Positions 10,920-21,984 of a DNA stretch of 64,000 bases are shown here, piece by piece (the stretch's first letter is position 1; each line of letters starts with the position of its first letter). Below the pieces are notes generated by a model that saw only the letters and a program-made list of their open reading frames with translations, was not told where the DNA came from and searched no databases. Both the position numbers and the translations under genes were made by a program. Source of the stretch: Prorocentrum cordatum (Eukaryota; Sar; Dinophyceae; Prorocentrales; Prorocentraceae); assembly GCA_963575745.1 (NCBI GenBank), contig CAUYUJ010006557.1:1202501-1266500 (forward strand), read 5' to 3'.

Positions 10920-11636
10920 TCAACGCGCGGGCCCCCGTTCAACGCGCCGGTCGCCGGGGCGGACCGCTGCTGGATATTGCCTCTTGTGGCCGCGCAGCAT
11001 GGCCTGCAGGAGCGGCGGAGCGTAGCGCTCGGCCGCGCGCATGTTCCCGCCGACGAGAGAGAGACGCGCTGATGAAGCACGCCGACGCCCGTGTCTCTCA
11101 GGCAGACTTGGCGCGCCCCATGGAAAATCTCGGGGCACTTGCTCATCTCGCCAGTCGGCCTCTTCGCAAGCCGATATCCATGTCGCATCTGGGGCGACGT
11201 TGCCGATCGCGCTGGTCGCTGCGATGCACCTCGACGCCCGGGGAGGCAATTCCACGATGACGCCCGCCCTCCAGGAGGCAGCGGTCCACGGGTGCCGGAG
11301 CAGGAAGACGCTGCCCCTTGCTATCTGGATGCCGTAGGTGTCGCGCGCGAATTTCAAGTGATAGTGGCCTATCTCATAATCGTCAACGCGCTTCTGCGCG
11401 ACAGGGCTCAAGTGCTGGAGTTTGGAAAAACGGCGCGCGCGTCGGGCGCCCGAGGGCCAGGACTGGACTGGCTCGCAGTGCTCGATGAGCTTCAGGAACT
11501 TGGACCGCTCGCACTTGTCGCCCTGGCCCCGCCCGACGCGCAGGTCGGAGCAGACGCCGCGCACCGGGCCGAACAGCCGACAGATGGGCGCGAGCCGCCC
11601 CGGCATGAATGCCTCCGTCGCGCCCGCCCTCTCCAC
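10920..11636 (-). pseudogene. copia linker region between integrase and RT
   Basis: A 238-codon minus-strand frame contains a conserved-looking SVFLLRHPWTAASW segment, preceded by a YHLKFARDTYGIQ stretch. I associate this block with dinoflagellate copia polyproteins between integrase and RT. Its function is unknown. It runs on to about 10920, after which the frame shifts into RT. Confidence 0.5.
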
Positions 11637-11647
11637 GCCGAAGCACC

Positions 11648-12868
11648 CTAGGCTCTTAGGTCCAGGGTCAAGGCCGAGGGGTCGCCCGTCGGATCGCCAT
11701 TGGGGATCGGGGCGTCGACGGGCACGGCAGCGGGCCCACGCGCCGCGGGCGCGGCCGCTGGCGACGCCGATGAGGCTGCCAGCGCTGGAGTCGAGGGAAC
11801 CGCCCCCGCCAGCGTCGCAGGAACCCCCTTCCGAAGGTCTGGCCCACTTGCGCTCGCGAACCGACTCGAGCCGCGCCGCCAGCGACTCCTCCTAGGCCAT
11901 CTCCGCCTCGACGCGCGCTCGGCAGTCAGCCGGGCGCGCCCGAGCTCGGAGTTCGTCGAATGCCGAGCTCCGCCGCCCTGCAACACTTGCAGCCTGTGGC
12001 GCAACTGTGTTTCGCAAGTTCCGCGTCCTTCCTGATGTAGACGCTCTTCGGCCCTGCTGGCCCTCCTGCTGAGACCCGAGGTGGTAGCTGCTCCCGGGGC
12101 GCCGGTGGGCCCGTCGGGGGGCGAGGAGGCACGGGGCCTGCAGCCAGGAGGAGCGGAGACGCGGATCTCGACCAGCACCTCGTCGCTGGGGCCAGGACGG
12201 ACCGGCGCCGAGGAGGTGCCAGCGACGCCGTCGAAGAGGCCCTCGCCGCGCCACCCGCCCAGCAACAGCAGCTTGACCGCCCGCGCGCGGTCGACCCCCA
12301 GCGCCGCGCCGATGAACACCTCGCTGGAACGCATGGCCGGGCCGAGGTAGATACCCTTGTCAAACTTGCCCCTCAGAGTGGACGGTGCCTTCTCACCTGG
12401 CAGGAGGAGCACAAACTTCCCGCGTTGCGGAAGCTGCTTGCCGAAGGCCCTGCCGTGCCCGAGCGCCCGCGCCGCCCTGCCATCCGGTCTGCGCCGTCCG
12501 AAGCTGATGCTCATGGCGCTGTGCTCTACGCGCCATGGGAGGCACGGGTGCCCGACGCCGATGGCGGCGTCGCGCAGAGCCTCCGTCGCAGAATTGATAC
12601 GCGCGCCCTCCGAGACCGCTGCCCTGCAAAACGCCAGCTGCAGACTCCTCGGAGCGCTTGGCCACGACATAATCCGCGGCATCAGGGTCGCCAACGCCGT
12701 CGGCCGCCGCCGCCGCCGGGAGAGGGCAAAGGTGGGCCGCGCGCGCCTCCGCATCCACGTCGCCCCCAGGTCCATCTCATAGACGCGGCTCCTGCGGGTG
12801 GCCTGCCGCCGCTGGCCGCTCGGCGCCTGGTGGACGTGGCAGGCGTGTCCAAGTCGCCATCCTGTCAC
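11648..12868 (-). pseudogene. copia integrase, C-terminal half
   Basis: A 406-codon minus-strand frame. Residues about 85-165 resemble the end of the copia integrase core and its following domain. They include a GVGHPCLPWRVEHSAMSIS-like block (family: entry into a helix with conserved Trp and His), then GKFDKGIYLGPA (family: K-x-G-x-(F/Y)-LGY). The Asp-Asp part of the DDE core is not recognisable. The rest is Pro/Ala/Ser-rich linker. Integrase would join the cDNA to the host chromosome. Confidence 0.6.
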
Positions 12869-13179
12869 GCTGCACGCGGCGCCCTGCGTCGACCATCTCC
12901 GAGACGCTCTTCAGCGCGCGCGACACGTCGGCAACCCATCATGAACTCGGCGTTGACCAGCGCGCCCAGGCCCGCCAGCGCGCCGAAGACGGCGCGCTCG
13001 TCCTGGTCGTGGAACTCGCGGCCACTCGCGCTCTCGCGGTTCGCCACGTCGCCGCTCCGCTGGCCCTTGAGAGGGTAGTCTGAGCGCGAGGTTGAGGGGG
13101 GGCCGAGGTCGTCGCGCGGCTGCCGACGCAACTTTGACGAAGCTCGCCAGCTGCGTCTTATCGAACACCACGAGACCTT

Positions 13180-13989
13180 CAGTCACGTGAAGCCCGGCAA
13201 ACAGGGGCGGGCACTCGCTGTCGCCCGCAGGCGGCGCGTCGAGGTAGACCGCCTCGGGTCTGCAAGTCGGAGCGGTCGCGGACCTCTGGGTCGAGAGCGC
13301 GGGCTCTGGCCCCAGGCGCGTCGCGCTCGCTGGCCGTGCTCAACGCGCCGTTGCGCGGGCCGAGCTGCGTCGAGATGCCCGTTGCGTTCAGGGCTGCCAG
13401 CGTCGCCTCTAAGTTGCGCGCCGCGCCTCTTCTCCCCGCGCGATGTGGGCCGTCCTTCTGCCTGTGGCCTGTGCCGCCACAGGCACAGCGCGTCGCGTTG
13501 CCCTGCCTGCCTTGCACCTGGCCAGAATTCCAGGCATCGACCAGCGACCGCGCCTGGCCCTTGCGTCTGCCACCGTCGGTGTACTTGGGGCCCTTACTCG
13601 TGCCCCATCGAATCCTTGCCCTTGCAACCCGAACTGACCGTGGAGTCCTCGCCCTTGCCTTTGGGCCCCTTCTCCGTGTAGCCCGTGCCCCTGTTCAGCG
13701 AGAACATAGGCACTTGGCCGACCGCAGCCTGGGTTCTGCGGATGTCCGCGATCTCGCGCCAAAAGACTTGCCACTCCTGAAGGCGCGTCGCGCTCAGGGG
13801 GAGGCGCTGTCGCAGCGGGCCGTCCTCCAATTGCTTCATCGCTATACCGATGCGCATGCTCGCACTGACCGGTTCCTGGCCCCGCTGCTCGCAGCGCGCC
13901 GGCTCTCTCGAAAATGCCCAGGCGATCATCGACGTCGCCGACGAAGGAGAACTACAGGGAATTGAACAGCAGGCCAGCAACTCGGCTTC
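13180..13989 (-). pseudogene. copia gag C-terminal part with degenerate zinc knuckle
   Basis: Frames at 14004-13594 and 13517-13179 continue the polyprotein. They hold a charged helical stretch (LQEWQVFWREIADIRR), a Gly/Lys-rich linker, and CACGGTGHRQKDG. The last is what remains of a CCHC knuckle, with the final Cys lost. At least two frame changes are needed to join the pieces. Confidence 0.55.
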
Positions 13990-14576
13990 TCGCACTCGGC
14001 TCATAGTACTCGACCAGCTTCCGCCTTGCTAAGAAGCCCTGGTGGTCGCTGGCATTCACGCACATCGTCAGAGGGTGCTGCCGGCAGAGGCATATCAGGA
14101 TGTAGTACGACCTGCTGAGACGGCGCTGCCAGGGCGCCAGAGTCGCTGTTCAGCACAGAAACGTCATCAGGACCCTCAACAATCGTCATGTCACGCGCGG
14201 TCTCACTGTTGACCACACCCACGTACGCCTTGAAAACTACCTTAAAATTGTTTCACTTGCCCTCCTCGCCTTGGACGAGGTCCGGCTTGCCCAGGGTCAT
14301 CGTGTTCACAAGCCCTGCTTCATGCTGCGCGCCGCGTCCTCCGCGGCCACCTTCCCCAGCTGCCATCTGGCGTTGTCGCTCGAGCTCCTCCTCGAACGCT
14401 TTCTCTCTCGCTCTCTCTCGAGCTCGCCTGTCGCGCAACTCCGTGAACAGATGCTGGTAGCTCTCCTGTAGCTGCGCCACGCGCTGCTCAGGAGTTGTCA
14501 TAGCGAGGTCCGCCGCTCGGAACCCACCGTCAATTCCGCGAAACCCTTCAGGTGCCGGCCGAGCCACGACCAGCAC
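13990..14576 (-). pseudogene. copia gag-like N-terminus
   Basis: A minus-strand frame with Met at 14576 or, more likely, 14501 begins MTTPEQRVAQLQESYQ. It is followed by an Arg/Glu-rich coiled-coil-like stretch (residues about 25-70 from Met-14501) and then a TMTLGKPD segment. This resembles the start of dinoflagellate copia gag proteins. The frame breaks at about 14253 and continues in other phases through 14222-14001. Capsid packaging is the family role; this copy looks inactive. Confidence 0.65.
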
Positions 14577-14779
14577 CTACGCTTGAAGAAAAGGCGGCGG
14601 ACAAAAAAATACGATTTTGCGCCACCGCCACATTGCCTCTGGCCGACCCTCTGCGGCCTTTGGCGCCGCCGCCACGATCAATTCCCAGCCGTGCTCCTGG
14701 GAAGCGGGGGACCGGGAGGCGTCCACGCCAGACTCGGAGGTTCGCGGAGCTTGACCCGGCTCCGCTACCATGAGGAACA

Positions 14780-14945
14780 CTTTTCTCCCTAGCGTTCGCA
14801 GAGCCTTCAACGGGCTTGCACCCGAAACAGCAGCGGTGCACCACTGGGGCCAAAAGTGTATACATATACACTGAGCCTCGGGTGTCTGTGGAAGCGAGCC
14901 CGAGACTCGGAGATGCAATGGATATGGATGTACATCTTGAACGCA
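14780..14945 (+). repeat. 56-bp dispersed repeat, copy 2
   Basis: 14794-14849 matches 8672-8727. It is followed by a small palindrome (GTATACATATAC) and by GAGCCTCGGGTG/AGCGAGCCCGAGACTCG complementarity. Not obviously an LTR. Confidence 0.45.
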
Positions 14946-15074
14946 CTGTCGTTGCCCCTGATGGGTGATGCTGGCGGGTGGGGGGCCATCGGCGATCGCC
15001 CGTCAACCCACCAACACCGGTGACCGTGGCAACACCACACGCAGGAGGACGGGTCTTGAGAGCTGGTGAAGCAT

Positions 15075-15300
15075 CCCGCCTCCTCCTCCTCCTCCTCCTA
15101 CACATCCTCCTCCTTTTCCTCCTCCTCCTCCTCCTTTTCCTCCTCCTCCTCCTCCTTCTCCTCCTCCTCCTCCTCTCCTCATCTTCCTCCCTCTCCTCCT
15201 CTGCTCATCCGTCCTCGATCCTCCAGCCTCGATCCTCCTCCTCTTCCCTCGTCCTCCTCCTTCATCATCCTCCGTCATACTTCTTCTCCTCCCTTCTTCT
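15075..15300 (+). repeat. (TCC)n array
   Basis: About 225 bases of TCC with TTCC interruptions. It ends in CTTCTCCAG, again a pyrimidine tract closed by CAG. Confidence 0.9.
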
Positions 15301-16649
15301 CCAGTCAGTCCTTGCACAAAGGGGTTCTCACTTTGCTGCCGCCAGAGGGCGCATCATGGGCGCCTCGTGCACCGCACAGCATGCACCACATAGATTGCAT
15401 TGCGTAGCTTGGTCCACAGAGGCGGGGAGAGTGGGTGCAGACAAGAGGTGCAACAAAAGGGGTGAAACGTCTTCGCAAAGACCTTCAGTGCTCCATGCGA
15501 GGGCCGACATCCCTCTGGCAGCTATGGTGAAGAACTCTGGGGGCAACCTGCAAGCAGTAGAACGCCACGCTTGTCACTTCGGCATTATGACATAGAACAA
15601 GCTTGCGCTGGCTACAGAGAAAATAAAACAAATAAATTGGAATTCAATGACACGGGAAGTTACAAGGGCTGGAGAAACTGGCAGGGGCTGAAACGGACCC
15701 GAGACAGCTGGGATGGGGTCGCCATGGCCAGAACAACTAGAGGAAACCTTGCTAGGGCTGGACAGAATGGAAGAGCTGGCCCCAACTGCTTTTCCAAGCT
15801 TCCCTGTGAGCGTCGACAGCGCATCCGCCAATGCCGCAGGCAGAGCATAGAGAGTGAGCCCCAGGTCCTCAAGAGCCCTTAGTGTTGACCCCTATAGCTC
15901 ATAGCCACACTCGCGCTTCGCGCGCGCAGAGTGCCAGGCTCGCATCCTGCGAGGAGCATGCGGCAGGGTCTCGTTGGCAGACTGTCGCGATCAGCGATCG
16001 CTTCGATTGCACATACGCGCTTCCAGTGGGGAATAAAAACACGAGGAGCGCGAGGAGGGGGAGAGAGCTGAAGCAAGTTGGGCATTGGCCTGCCTACAAG
16101 AGGGAGGCGGGCCCTTAAGTACACACAGAGAGCGAGAGGCACGCCTGTTGTGCGGTTTCGCTGGCAAGGGCTGCCGAGGATGGCAGGATGGCCGCTCATT
16201 GATTGGAGTCAGTGTCATGGACGGCCATGAAAAAGGTGGGCAAATGGTCGCAAGTGGTTATAAGCAAGAGCCGCAGTCAGATAATGTGCTTCCGAGCCCT
16301 CAAGATACCTGCCTCGAGAACTGATGCCGACGGGACTGTATGACAAGGACTCCGAACCTGCCGCATGCGAGCCACGCCCGACGCGGTCCATCTTCAACGG
16401 AGGAGCTTGTGGCCAACCCAAAAGGCCCGCAGAGGCACAGCGGGGGTTCATATTTAGAAATTGCGGCAGCGCGCGCAGCCAAGCCCGGGTGAAACACACA
16501 AACACTATGAGGTCGTGCGGCGAGCGGGAGGAGCAGCGAGACAGACAGACCACCCGACCCGCCCGCAGCAAGAGTCGCAGGCATCACAGCAACATGGCGG
16601 CCACCTCCAAAGCTCATCCCGAAGGTGGCCTTGCATATCCAGAAGCCCT
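15301..16649. other. no gene recognised
   Basis: About 1.35 kb of normal complexity. Frames of 70-205 codons occur on both strands without a motif or consistent phase. No repeat family member was spotted. Confidence 0.4.
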
Positions 16650-17035
16650 CGATGTCCCTCCCACGATGAGGGGTAGCGATAGGGGGAACTGGCTCAAGAA
16701 GGGGAAACATCGCCGATGAGTCGGCGATAGGCCCCCGAAAACGAGGCCGCATGGTCCTGAGTAGGGGTAGGCTGTCGTGCCCCTATCCGCGATCAATGGG
16801 CGATTGGGGGTCGATGCCCCCCCAACGTGGACTCTGATCTTCGATTCTGACCCTGATCGTCGAACTCTTGCTTTCGGGTCTTAACTCGGGTCTCCGGCGG
16901 CCGTTCGGGACGATCCAGGCATCTCGGGAACGCCCCCGGCGAGGCGCAGCTGCTGGAACGCATCCCTGGGCTGGAAAACTGCAGGGAACCACGAAAACGC
17001 CAGAAAACCTCGAAACGGCGCCCGCCCCGAACGTA
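16650..17035 (+). repeat. dispersed repeat C, full-length copy
   Basis: Has both halves in order: CATCGCCGATGAGTCGGCGA..GCCCCCGA and GGCGATTGGGGGTCGATGC, then TTAACTCGGGTCTCCGGCGG and GGCGAGGCGCAGCTGCTGG. Best partner is 8.2-8.5 kb. Confidence 0.7.
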
Positions 17036-18110
17036 TCCAATCGAATCCCCTAATCGATGCCTTTCCCACGATACGTGCCGACTTTTCCCAGACCACCTTC
17101 AGCCAGCAGCGCTCGCAGCAGCCGCGACGATGGTCGGCACATATGCGCCCATGACGGACAGCAGCTAACCTGGCAGGCGCCGAAGTTGGCTGGCAGCCGC
17201 GGTGGTCCGCCCTGCGCTTCCGAAGGCTCTGGCATTCCATGAGTCGAGAAAACGCCGCGGACGGGAAGGGCTGAAATCCGACAGCCACAACTGCGCGGTC
17301 GGGCCAAAACCACCGCGGACGGGAAAGGGCGGGGAAGATAGAGGAACACAACTTTGCACGGTCGAATGCGACGAAGGGGGCGCCAGGACCAGGGAGGTTC
17401 CGGAGCATGGGGGTTGGCGCATCTTGGCCTCAGGTGTATACGCGAACGAGGGAAGGCCGGAGGATTTGTTGGAACAAAAAACAAGACAAACAAACTAAAA
17501 AGGGCCATCACGTCTGAAGGATGTCGTGGCTCCGGTCGCCGTGCCCACACACCCCATAATTATCCAAGTAATCCTGGACCATATTCGACGCCCCCAACAT
17601 AACACGCGCCCCTAGCCTTCAGCCCCATCTTCAACGCCTCCGATGCGCCCATGAATTCCAAGAAGTTCGCGCGGGTCTCTTGGATCGGCGGCGCCCCGCC
17701 CCATGTCTGGGGCGCGGAGCGCATCAGGGGCGGCGCGAAAGGCGTCGCCAAGGGGGTCCAACACCGACCTATTAAACTGCGCTCGGGCGGCGAAAATCCA
17801 CGCAAATGCAATGTTTGTTAGGTTTGTCACACCGGATGGCCTTAGACAGCTGGGGATCAATACGGCAATATGATATATTACAAATACGGAAAAAACATAG
17901 TTTTCCGAGATCGATAAAACTAGCTTTTGCTTAGTTTCCGATGCGACGGGGACGCGCACGCGCGATGGGCGACGTCGAACCCGCGGCGGCGACGTGCCGA
18001 ATCAAATCACGGCCCCGCGCGCCAGTAAATCAACAAGGAATGCCGCGCTGGTCCTGCACGCGACGCCACGGCGATGGTCGCGGTGCGGCTTTGCACGCGA
18101 CGCGCCCCAA
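17036..18110. other. no gene recognised; short local repeat
   Basis: A GCGGACGGGAA..CACAACT..CGGTCG block repeats at about 17255-17355. A GATCGGCGGCG..GGGGCGCGGAGC block near 17650-17760 resembles part of foldback family F. Otherwise unassigned. Confidence 0.4.
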
Positions 18111-18535
18111 TGCCTCTTCCACCTTTCCCCCCTCAACCCCTTCACCAACCTTCCCCTTCCTCGTTTCGGTCCTTCCTCCTCTTCCTCATCCTCCTCTTTC
18201 ACCCAACCTCCCCCCCCCCTCTGCCCGTCGCGCGCCCATCTCGCCGTGCCGCGATGGCGCCCTTGCCTGCCGCGAACCCTCGCCCGCCTCTCCCGCCTCC
18301 TCCCCTTCGCGGTCGTCGTCTTGCTCCGCCGCCCCCTTCCTTCCCCCCTCCTCCTGCTCGCCCCCTTCCCTCCTCCTCCTCCCTTTCCCCCGTCCTCCTC
18401 CTCCTCCTGTTCCTCCTCCTCGTCCTCCTCCTCCTCCACCTCCTCCTCCGCCCCCCTTCCTCCTCCTCTCCTCCTCCTCCTCCTCCTCCTCCTCCTCCTC
18501 CTCCTCCTCCTCTTCGTCTTCCCCCTCCCCCCCCG
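18111..18535 (+). repeat. pyrimidine/(TCC)n array
   Basis: CT-rich sequence with pure TCC runs near 18395-18510. Poly-Ser/Leu/Pro frames are artefacts. Confidence 0.9.
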
Positions 18536-18985
18536 CCCCTCGCTCGCGCCGGGCCCAGCCGCGCTGGCGCGCGTCGCGCATCCCGGCCCGGCCGGGCCGG
18601 AGCGTTGCGTCGTCGGCCTGGCCGCGCTGGCGCGCCATCGCCGGCGCGGGCCTGGCCGCGCCGGCGCGTCTTGCAAATTCGGGCTGGGGCCGCGCCGGCG
18701 CGTTTTATCAAAACCGGCCGCGCCGGCACCTCGCGGCCGCCGGAGGCTCCGTCTCGCCAGCCGTCGGCGGGCCCGGCGGGGGGGCTCCCGGTGAATCCCG
18801 GCGGCCCGCCGGCGGGCCCGGCCCCGGCGAACCGAGAAGGAATTATGATATAGCTTTTTGTTGGTAATCGAGATACCTTTCTTTAGCTTCTTCTAGCTGA
18901 AACTAGCACTGCGTAGCTAAAAATATGTTTCCAGTTTCCATGTAATTTTTTTTTGTAGCGCCGCCGAAGCCGCGAGGGCGCGCCG
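18536..18985. other. GC-rich spacer with GGCCGCGCCGGCGC repeats
   Basis: GGCCGCGCYGGCGCG-like units recur about eight times between 18545 and 18730. The rest is unassigned. No coding motif. Confidence 0.5.
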
Positions 18986-19160
18986 CTGGATCATTCCAAG
19001 GGGGGGGGGTCTGGACCCCCCCCCTTTCCCCGATCCGTCGTCGGCGGACCCCCCCCCCTTCCCACTCCATCGTCGGCGGACCCCCCCGTTTCCCGATCCG
19101 TCGCCGGCGACCCCCCGCCCTGCCCGACCCGCCCCCCCCTTTTTGAGTGTGAAATTCAAG
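18986..19160 (+). repeat. poly-C / GATCCGTCGYCGGCG minisatellite
   Basis: Three to four units of GATCCGTCGTCGGCG separated by C runs of 7-11 bases. Similar C-run units without this core occur at 22.6-22.8 kb. Confidence 0.75.
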
Positions 19161-19194
19161 CCCCCCCCCCCTCTTTCGCCTTGCCGCCGCCTGG

Positions 19195-19690
19195 CTCTGG
19201 CGCCCCATCCCTGCCGCGCCTAATCCCAGCCCTAACCCCTTATCCCTAGCCCAACCCCCCACTTCGAACCCTAACCCCTACCCTACGCCCAACCATTCCA
19301 CCCAAACCCCGACCCCAACCCTAAATTCAAGCCCGAATCCCCACCCGAACCCCTGCTCTAAGAGCCCCGACACTAAACCTTAACCCCTAACTTAACTCTA
19401 CCCCCTACCGTAAACCCTACCCCTAACCCGTCCCGTACCCCTTACCCCTAATCCTGGCCCCTAACCCTAACCGTAATCCCTGACCCTAACTCTAAGACCC
19501 AGCCTGAACCCCTAAACCTACTCTAGCCCCCAACCCTGACCCTAATCCTTAACCCTTACCCTAAGCGTGAATCCAACGCCCTTAACCCTAACCCCTTAGC
19601 GTAACCCTAATCCCTCAGCTCAGATTAGCCCTTAGGCCTATAAACCCTAACCCCTCAACCCGATCCTCACGTCCTATGGTTTAACCCCCC
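19195..19690 (+). repeat. degenerate telomere-like CCCTAA block 1
   Basis: About 500 bases dominated by CCCTAAC, CCCCTAA and near variants such as CCCGAA and CCCTGA. It is flanked on both sides by other sequence, so it is interstitial here rather than a chromosome end. Confidence 0.8.
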
Positions 19691-20098
19691 ACGTCCCCAC
19701 CGAGCCGGCCGATAGCAACCCCACCCTCCGAACTGTCAAACAACCACACTAACTCATTTTTTCTCGCCAACATGTTGTCGAGTTGCAAAACATGTAGAAG
19801 GACTACTGAAACGGAATGGACATGGCTTCGGTTACCCTCAGCGGGTGGTCGCGTCCTACCCATCAGAAAAAATGCAAAGTCAACGTTGTTCTCGTCAATA
19901 TTGACGTTCTTGTCGCATCGCGCGCGGACGAATGGCCAACCATACGCGGGACCCCCCGTCCTACCTGTCAAAAAACACTGGAACGTCGATGTTGTTCCTT
20001 CCATCATGTACTGTCTCCTCGACGGCGCTGCGAACCGCGCAGCGGGAATGGGACGCGGCGCGCATCGCGCGGGGACGCCTGCTCGTCAACATGGACTT
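19691..20098. other. no gene recognised
   Basis: About 400 bases with short frames on both strands and no motif. Ends at the perfect hairpin. Confidence 0.4.
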
Positions 20099-20208
20099 TC
20101 TTGTTTGAGACATCATGACTTGCCGCCCGCCCAGCTCCTAAACCCGACGGGCCGCAGCGTCGGGTTTAGGAGCTGGGCGGGCGGCAAGTCATGATGTCTC
20201 AAACAAGA
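20099..20208. repeat. perfect 51-bp inverted repeat, 8-base loop
   Basis: Bases 20099-20149 are the exact reverse complement of 20158-20208, with GGCCGCAG between them. Each arm holds GACATCATGACTTG and CTCCTAAACCCGACG (or complement). Either a very young foldback or an assembly or library chimera. Confidence 0.95.
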
Positions 20209-20429
20209 GCGTTTCAAGCAAGTGTTTCATGAGACCCCCAAGAGGTAGAAAAAAAGGCGCCCAGGAGGTCTTTGGGAGGCAACACAAATATTGATTTTCA
20301 TATAGTTTTTGAAAGATTGCGGGGTTATAAATTGTGTTAACAATATTCCAACCTGGAAGATAGATGCAAGAGACCCTCAGGCGCATACCAGAAAATTCCC
20401 AGGACGCACCGCGAACGCCCAAGAAGCAT

Positions 20430-20985
20430 TATCCTCTTCCTCCTCCGGTTCTCCCTCCCTCCCTCTCTCCCTCCCTTCCTCCTCCTCCTCCTCCTCTTCC
20501 TCCTCCTCCATGAGCGGCAGGAGCGAAACGATTGGCGGTACAATACGCGTGGCTGGAATGAGAAGCGGCGCATTTCGCACGCTGGACATGTTGTCGCCGA
20601 CGATGCAACATGAGAAACCGGAGCGGGGCGCGGCGTACATCGCGCGCGGTTTTGTTTCTCGTCGACGTTGCGCAATACGCGGCAGGATGAGGACGCAGCT
20701 CATGTTGCGCGCTGGACGTCTAGCCGCCAACGATTTAGGATGAGCGGCACGCATTGGACGCGACGCACTTGGTTTTCATGTTGTGGGAAAGCGGGTGGGA
20801 GTGGACGGAACCCTCTGGCTCGTTCGAGCTGGCTAACTTGACCCAAAACACCGACCCGAACCCTCACCTCTACCCTAACCCCCAACCCTAACCCGAACCC
20901 CAAACCCTGCCCCAAACCCTAGCCCGGACCTAACCCCTAATCCTAACCCTGACCCGTACCCTAACCCTAACTAAACTTCAATGAC
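20430..20985 (+). repeat. segmental duplication copy 1 with telomere-like block 2
   Basis: Order: TCC array (20430-20512), then GCGGCAGGAGCGAAACGATT, ATGCAACATGAGA, CGTCTAGCCGCC, TGTTGTGGGA and GAGTGGACGGA, then CCCTAA-like repeats (20840-20972). The same order recurs at 21985-22600. Confidence 0.8.
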
Positions 20986-21149
20986 TGTTCCCAGGCGACT
21001 GGTAGCCAACCAGGATCCGTGAGGGCACCCCCCACCATGCCTTGAACAAAAAAAACCATACAGAACACACTCTGCCTCCAAATTCGGAGCGTGCGCAACC
21101 AACCCGTTGCGGCCTCCCCCCACCATCCCTGTCAAAAGACGATACAAAA

Positions 21150-21455
21150 TATACTTGGCGGCGGCGGCGGCGGCTGCGGCGGCTGCGGCGGCGGCGGCTG
21201 CGGCGGCTGCGGCGGCGGCGGCGGCGGCGGGGGCGGCAGCGGCGGCGGCGGCGGCAGCGGCGGCTGCGGCGGCGGCGGCGGCTGTGGCGGTGGAGGCAGC
21301 GGCTGCGGCGGCAGCGGCTGCAGCGGCGGCGACTTGGCAGCGGCTGCGGCGGCGGCGGCGGCGGCGGGCGGCGCGGCACCGGCGCCAGCGACGGCGGCGT
21401 CGGCGGCGGCGCGGCGGCACCGGCGGCGGGCACCGGCGGCTGCGGCGGCGGCCTT
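21150..21455 (+). repeat. GGC/GGCGGCTGC array
   Basis: About 300 bases of GGC-type trinucleotides with GCTGC variants. Poly-Gly, poly-Ala and poly-Arg frames here are repeat translations. Confidence 0.9.
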
Positions 21456-21984
21456 TTCTTACCCCTAAAGGTTCTTTCGTGGGGAGGAAATCGGCGTTTC
21501 GGCCGTAGTTTCCCACGGTTGGTCGTTTGGTCCGTTTGGGGAGATTCATGGTTTCCTCATGGCCTGGTTGGCTCCAGTAGGAGCGGCGGCGTTGGCGCGT
21601 GTCGTCGGTGCTCTGTGGTTTGCCGCCCGGCGCGGGGGCGGGGTAGCAAGTTCCCGGCGTCCTCGTCGCCGCGTTCGCCGTGGCCACGCAGGCGCGCTCC
21701 TGGCGGACTTGGTCTGTCCAGTGCGCGTGCCTCGTCTGTCCCTGCGGGGTGTGCCGCGGCTCTGCCAGGCTGGGGCTCTGGGCCCCGGCGGCTTTGGTGC
21801 TGCCGCTTTTGCCCTCCCGCCCTCCCTGGTCTGGTGGGTGTGGTTCGCTGCTGGCCGGTTGGGGTGTGGGTCCGGCGTGTCGGGCAGCCTCGCTTGGGGG
21901 CTTGCTCGCCCGTCACGCCGGCAGCGTCTTCTCCGCTGTCCCAATGCAGGCGCGCCCACCCCAACGGAGGCAGTGAGAAGATTT
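21456..21984. other. no gene recognised
   Basis: GC-rich sequence between a GGC array and the second duplicated block. Long overlapping frames on both strands reflect composition only. Confidence 0.35.

Larger units (their letters stand above)
8940..14576 (-). mobile_element. decayed Ty1/copia LTR-type retrotransposon
   Basis: Reading the minus strand from 14576 down, I can follow a copia polyprotein in broken frames. In order these are a gag-like start, a degenerate zinc knuckle, the C-terminal part of an integrase, a linker typical of dinoflagellate copia proteins, reverse transcriptase, and RNase H with a copia tail. Gag-IN-RT-RH order identifies copia rather than gypsy. No single frame is intact: frameshifts and stops are frequent, and a C-rich minisatellite sits inside the RT. 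No convincing LTR pair was found; only a 56-bp repeat lies on both sides. The element is judged non-autonomous and old. Confidence 0.85.

Noticed and set aside
8672-14849. The 56-bp repeats on either side of the copia element as LTRs
   Set aside because: Similarity does not extend beyond about 56 bases and does not form TG..CA ends, so they are more likely an unrelated dispersed repeat.
19195-19690. CCCTAA block as a chromosome end
   Set aside because: It is internal, degenerate, and followed by over 40 kb of other sequence. No consistent terminal array.
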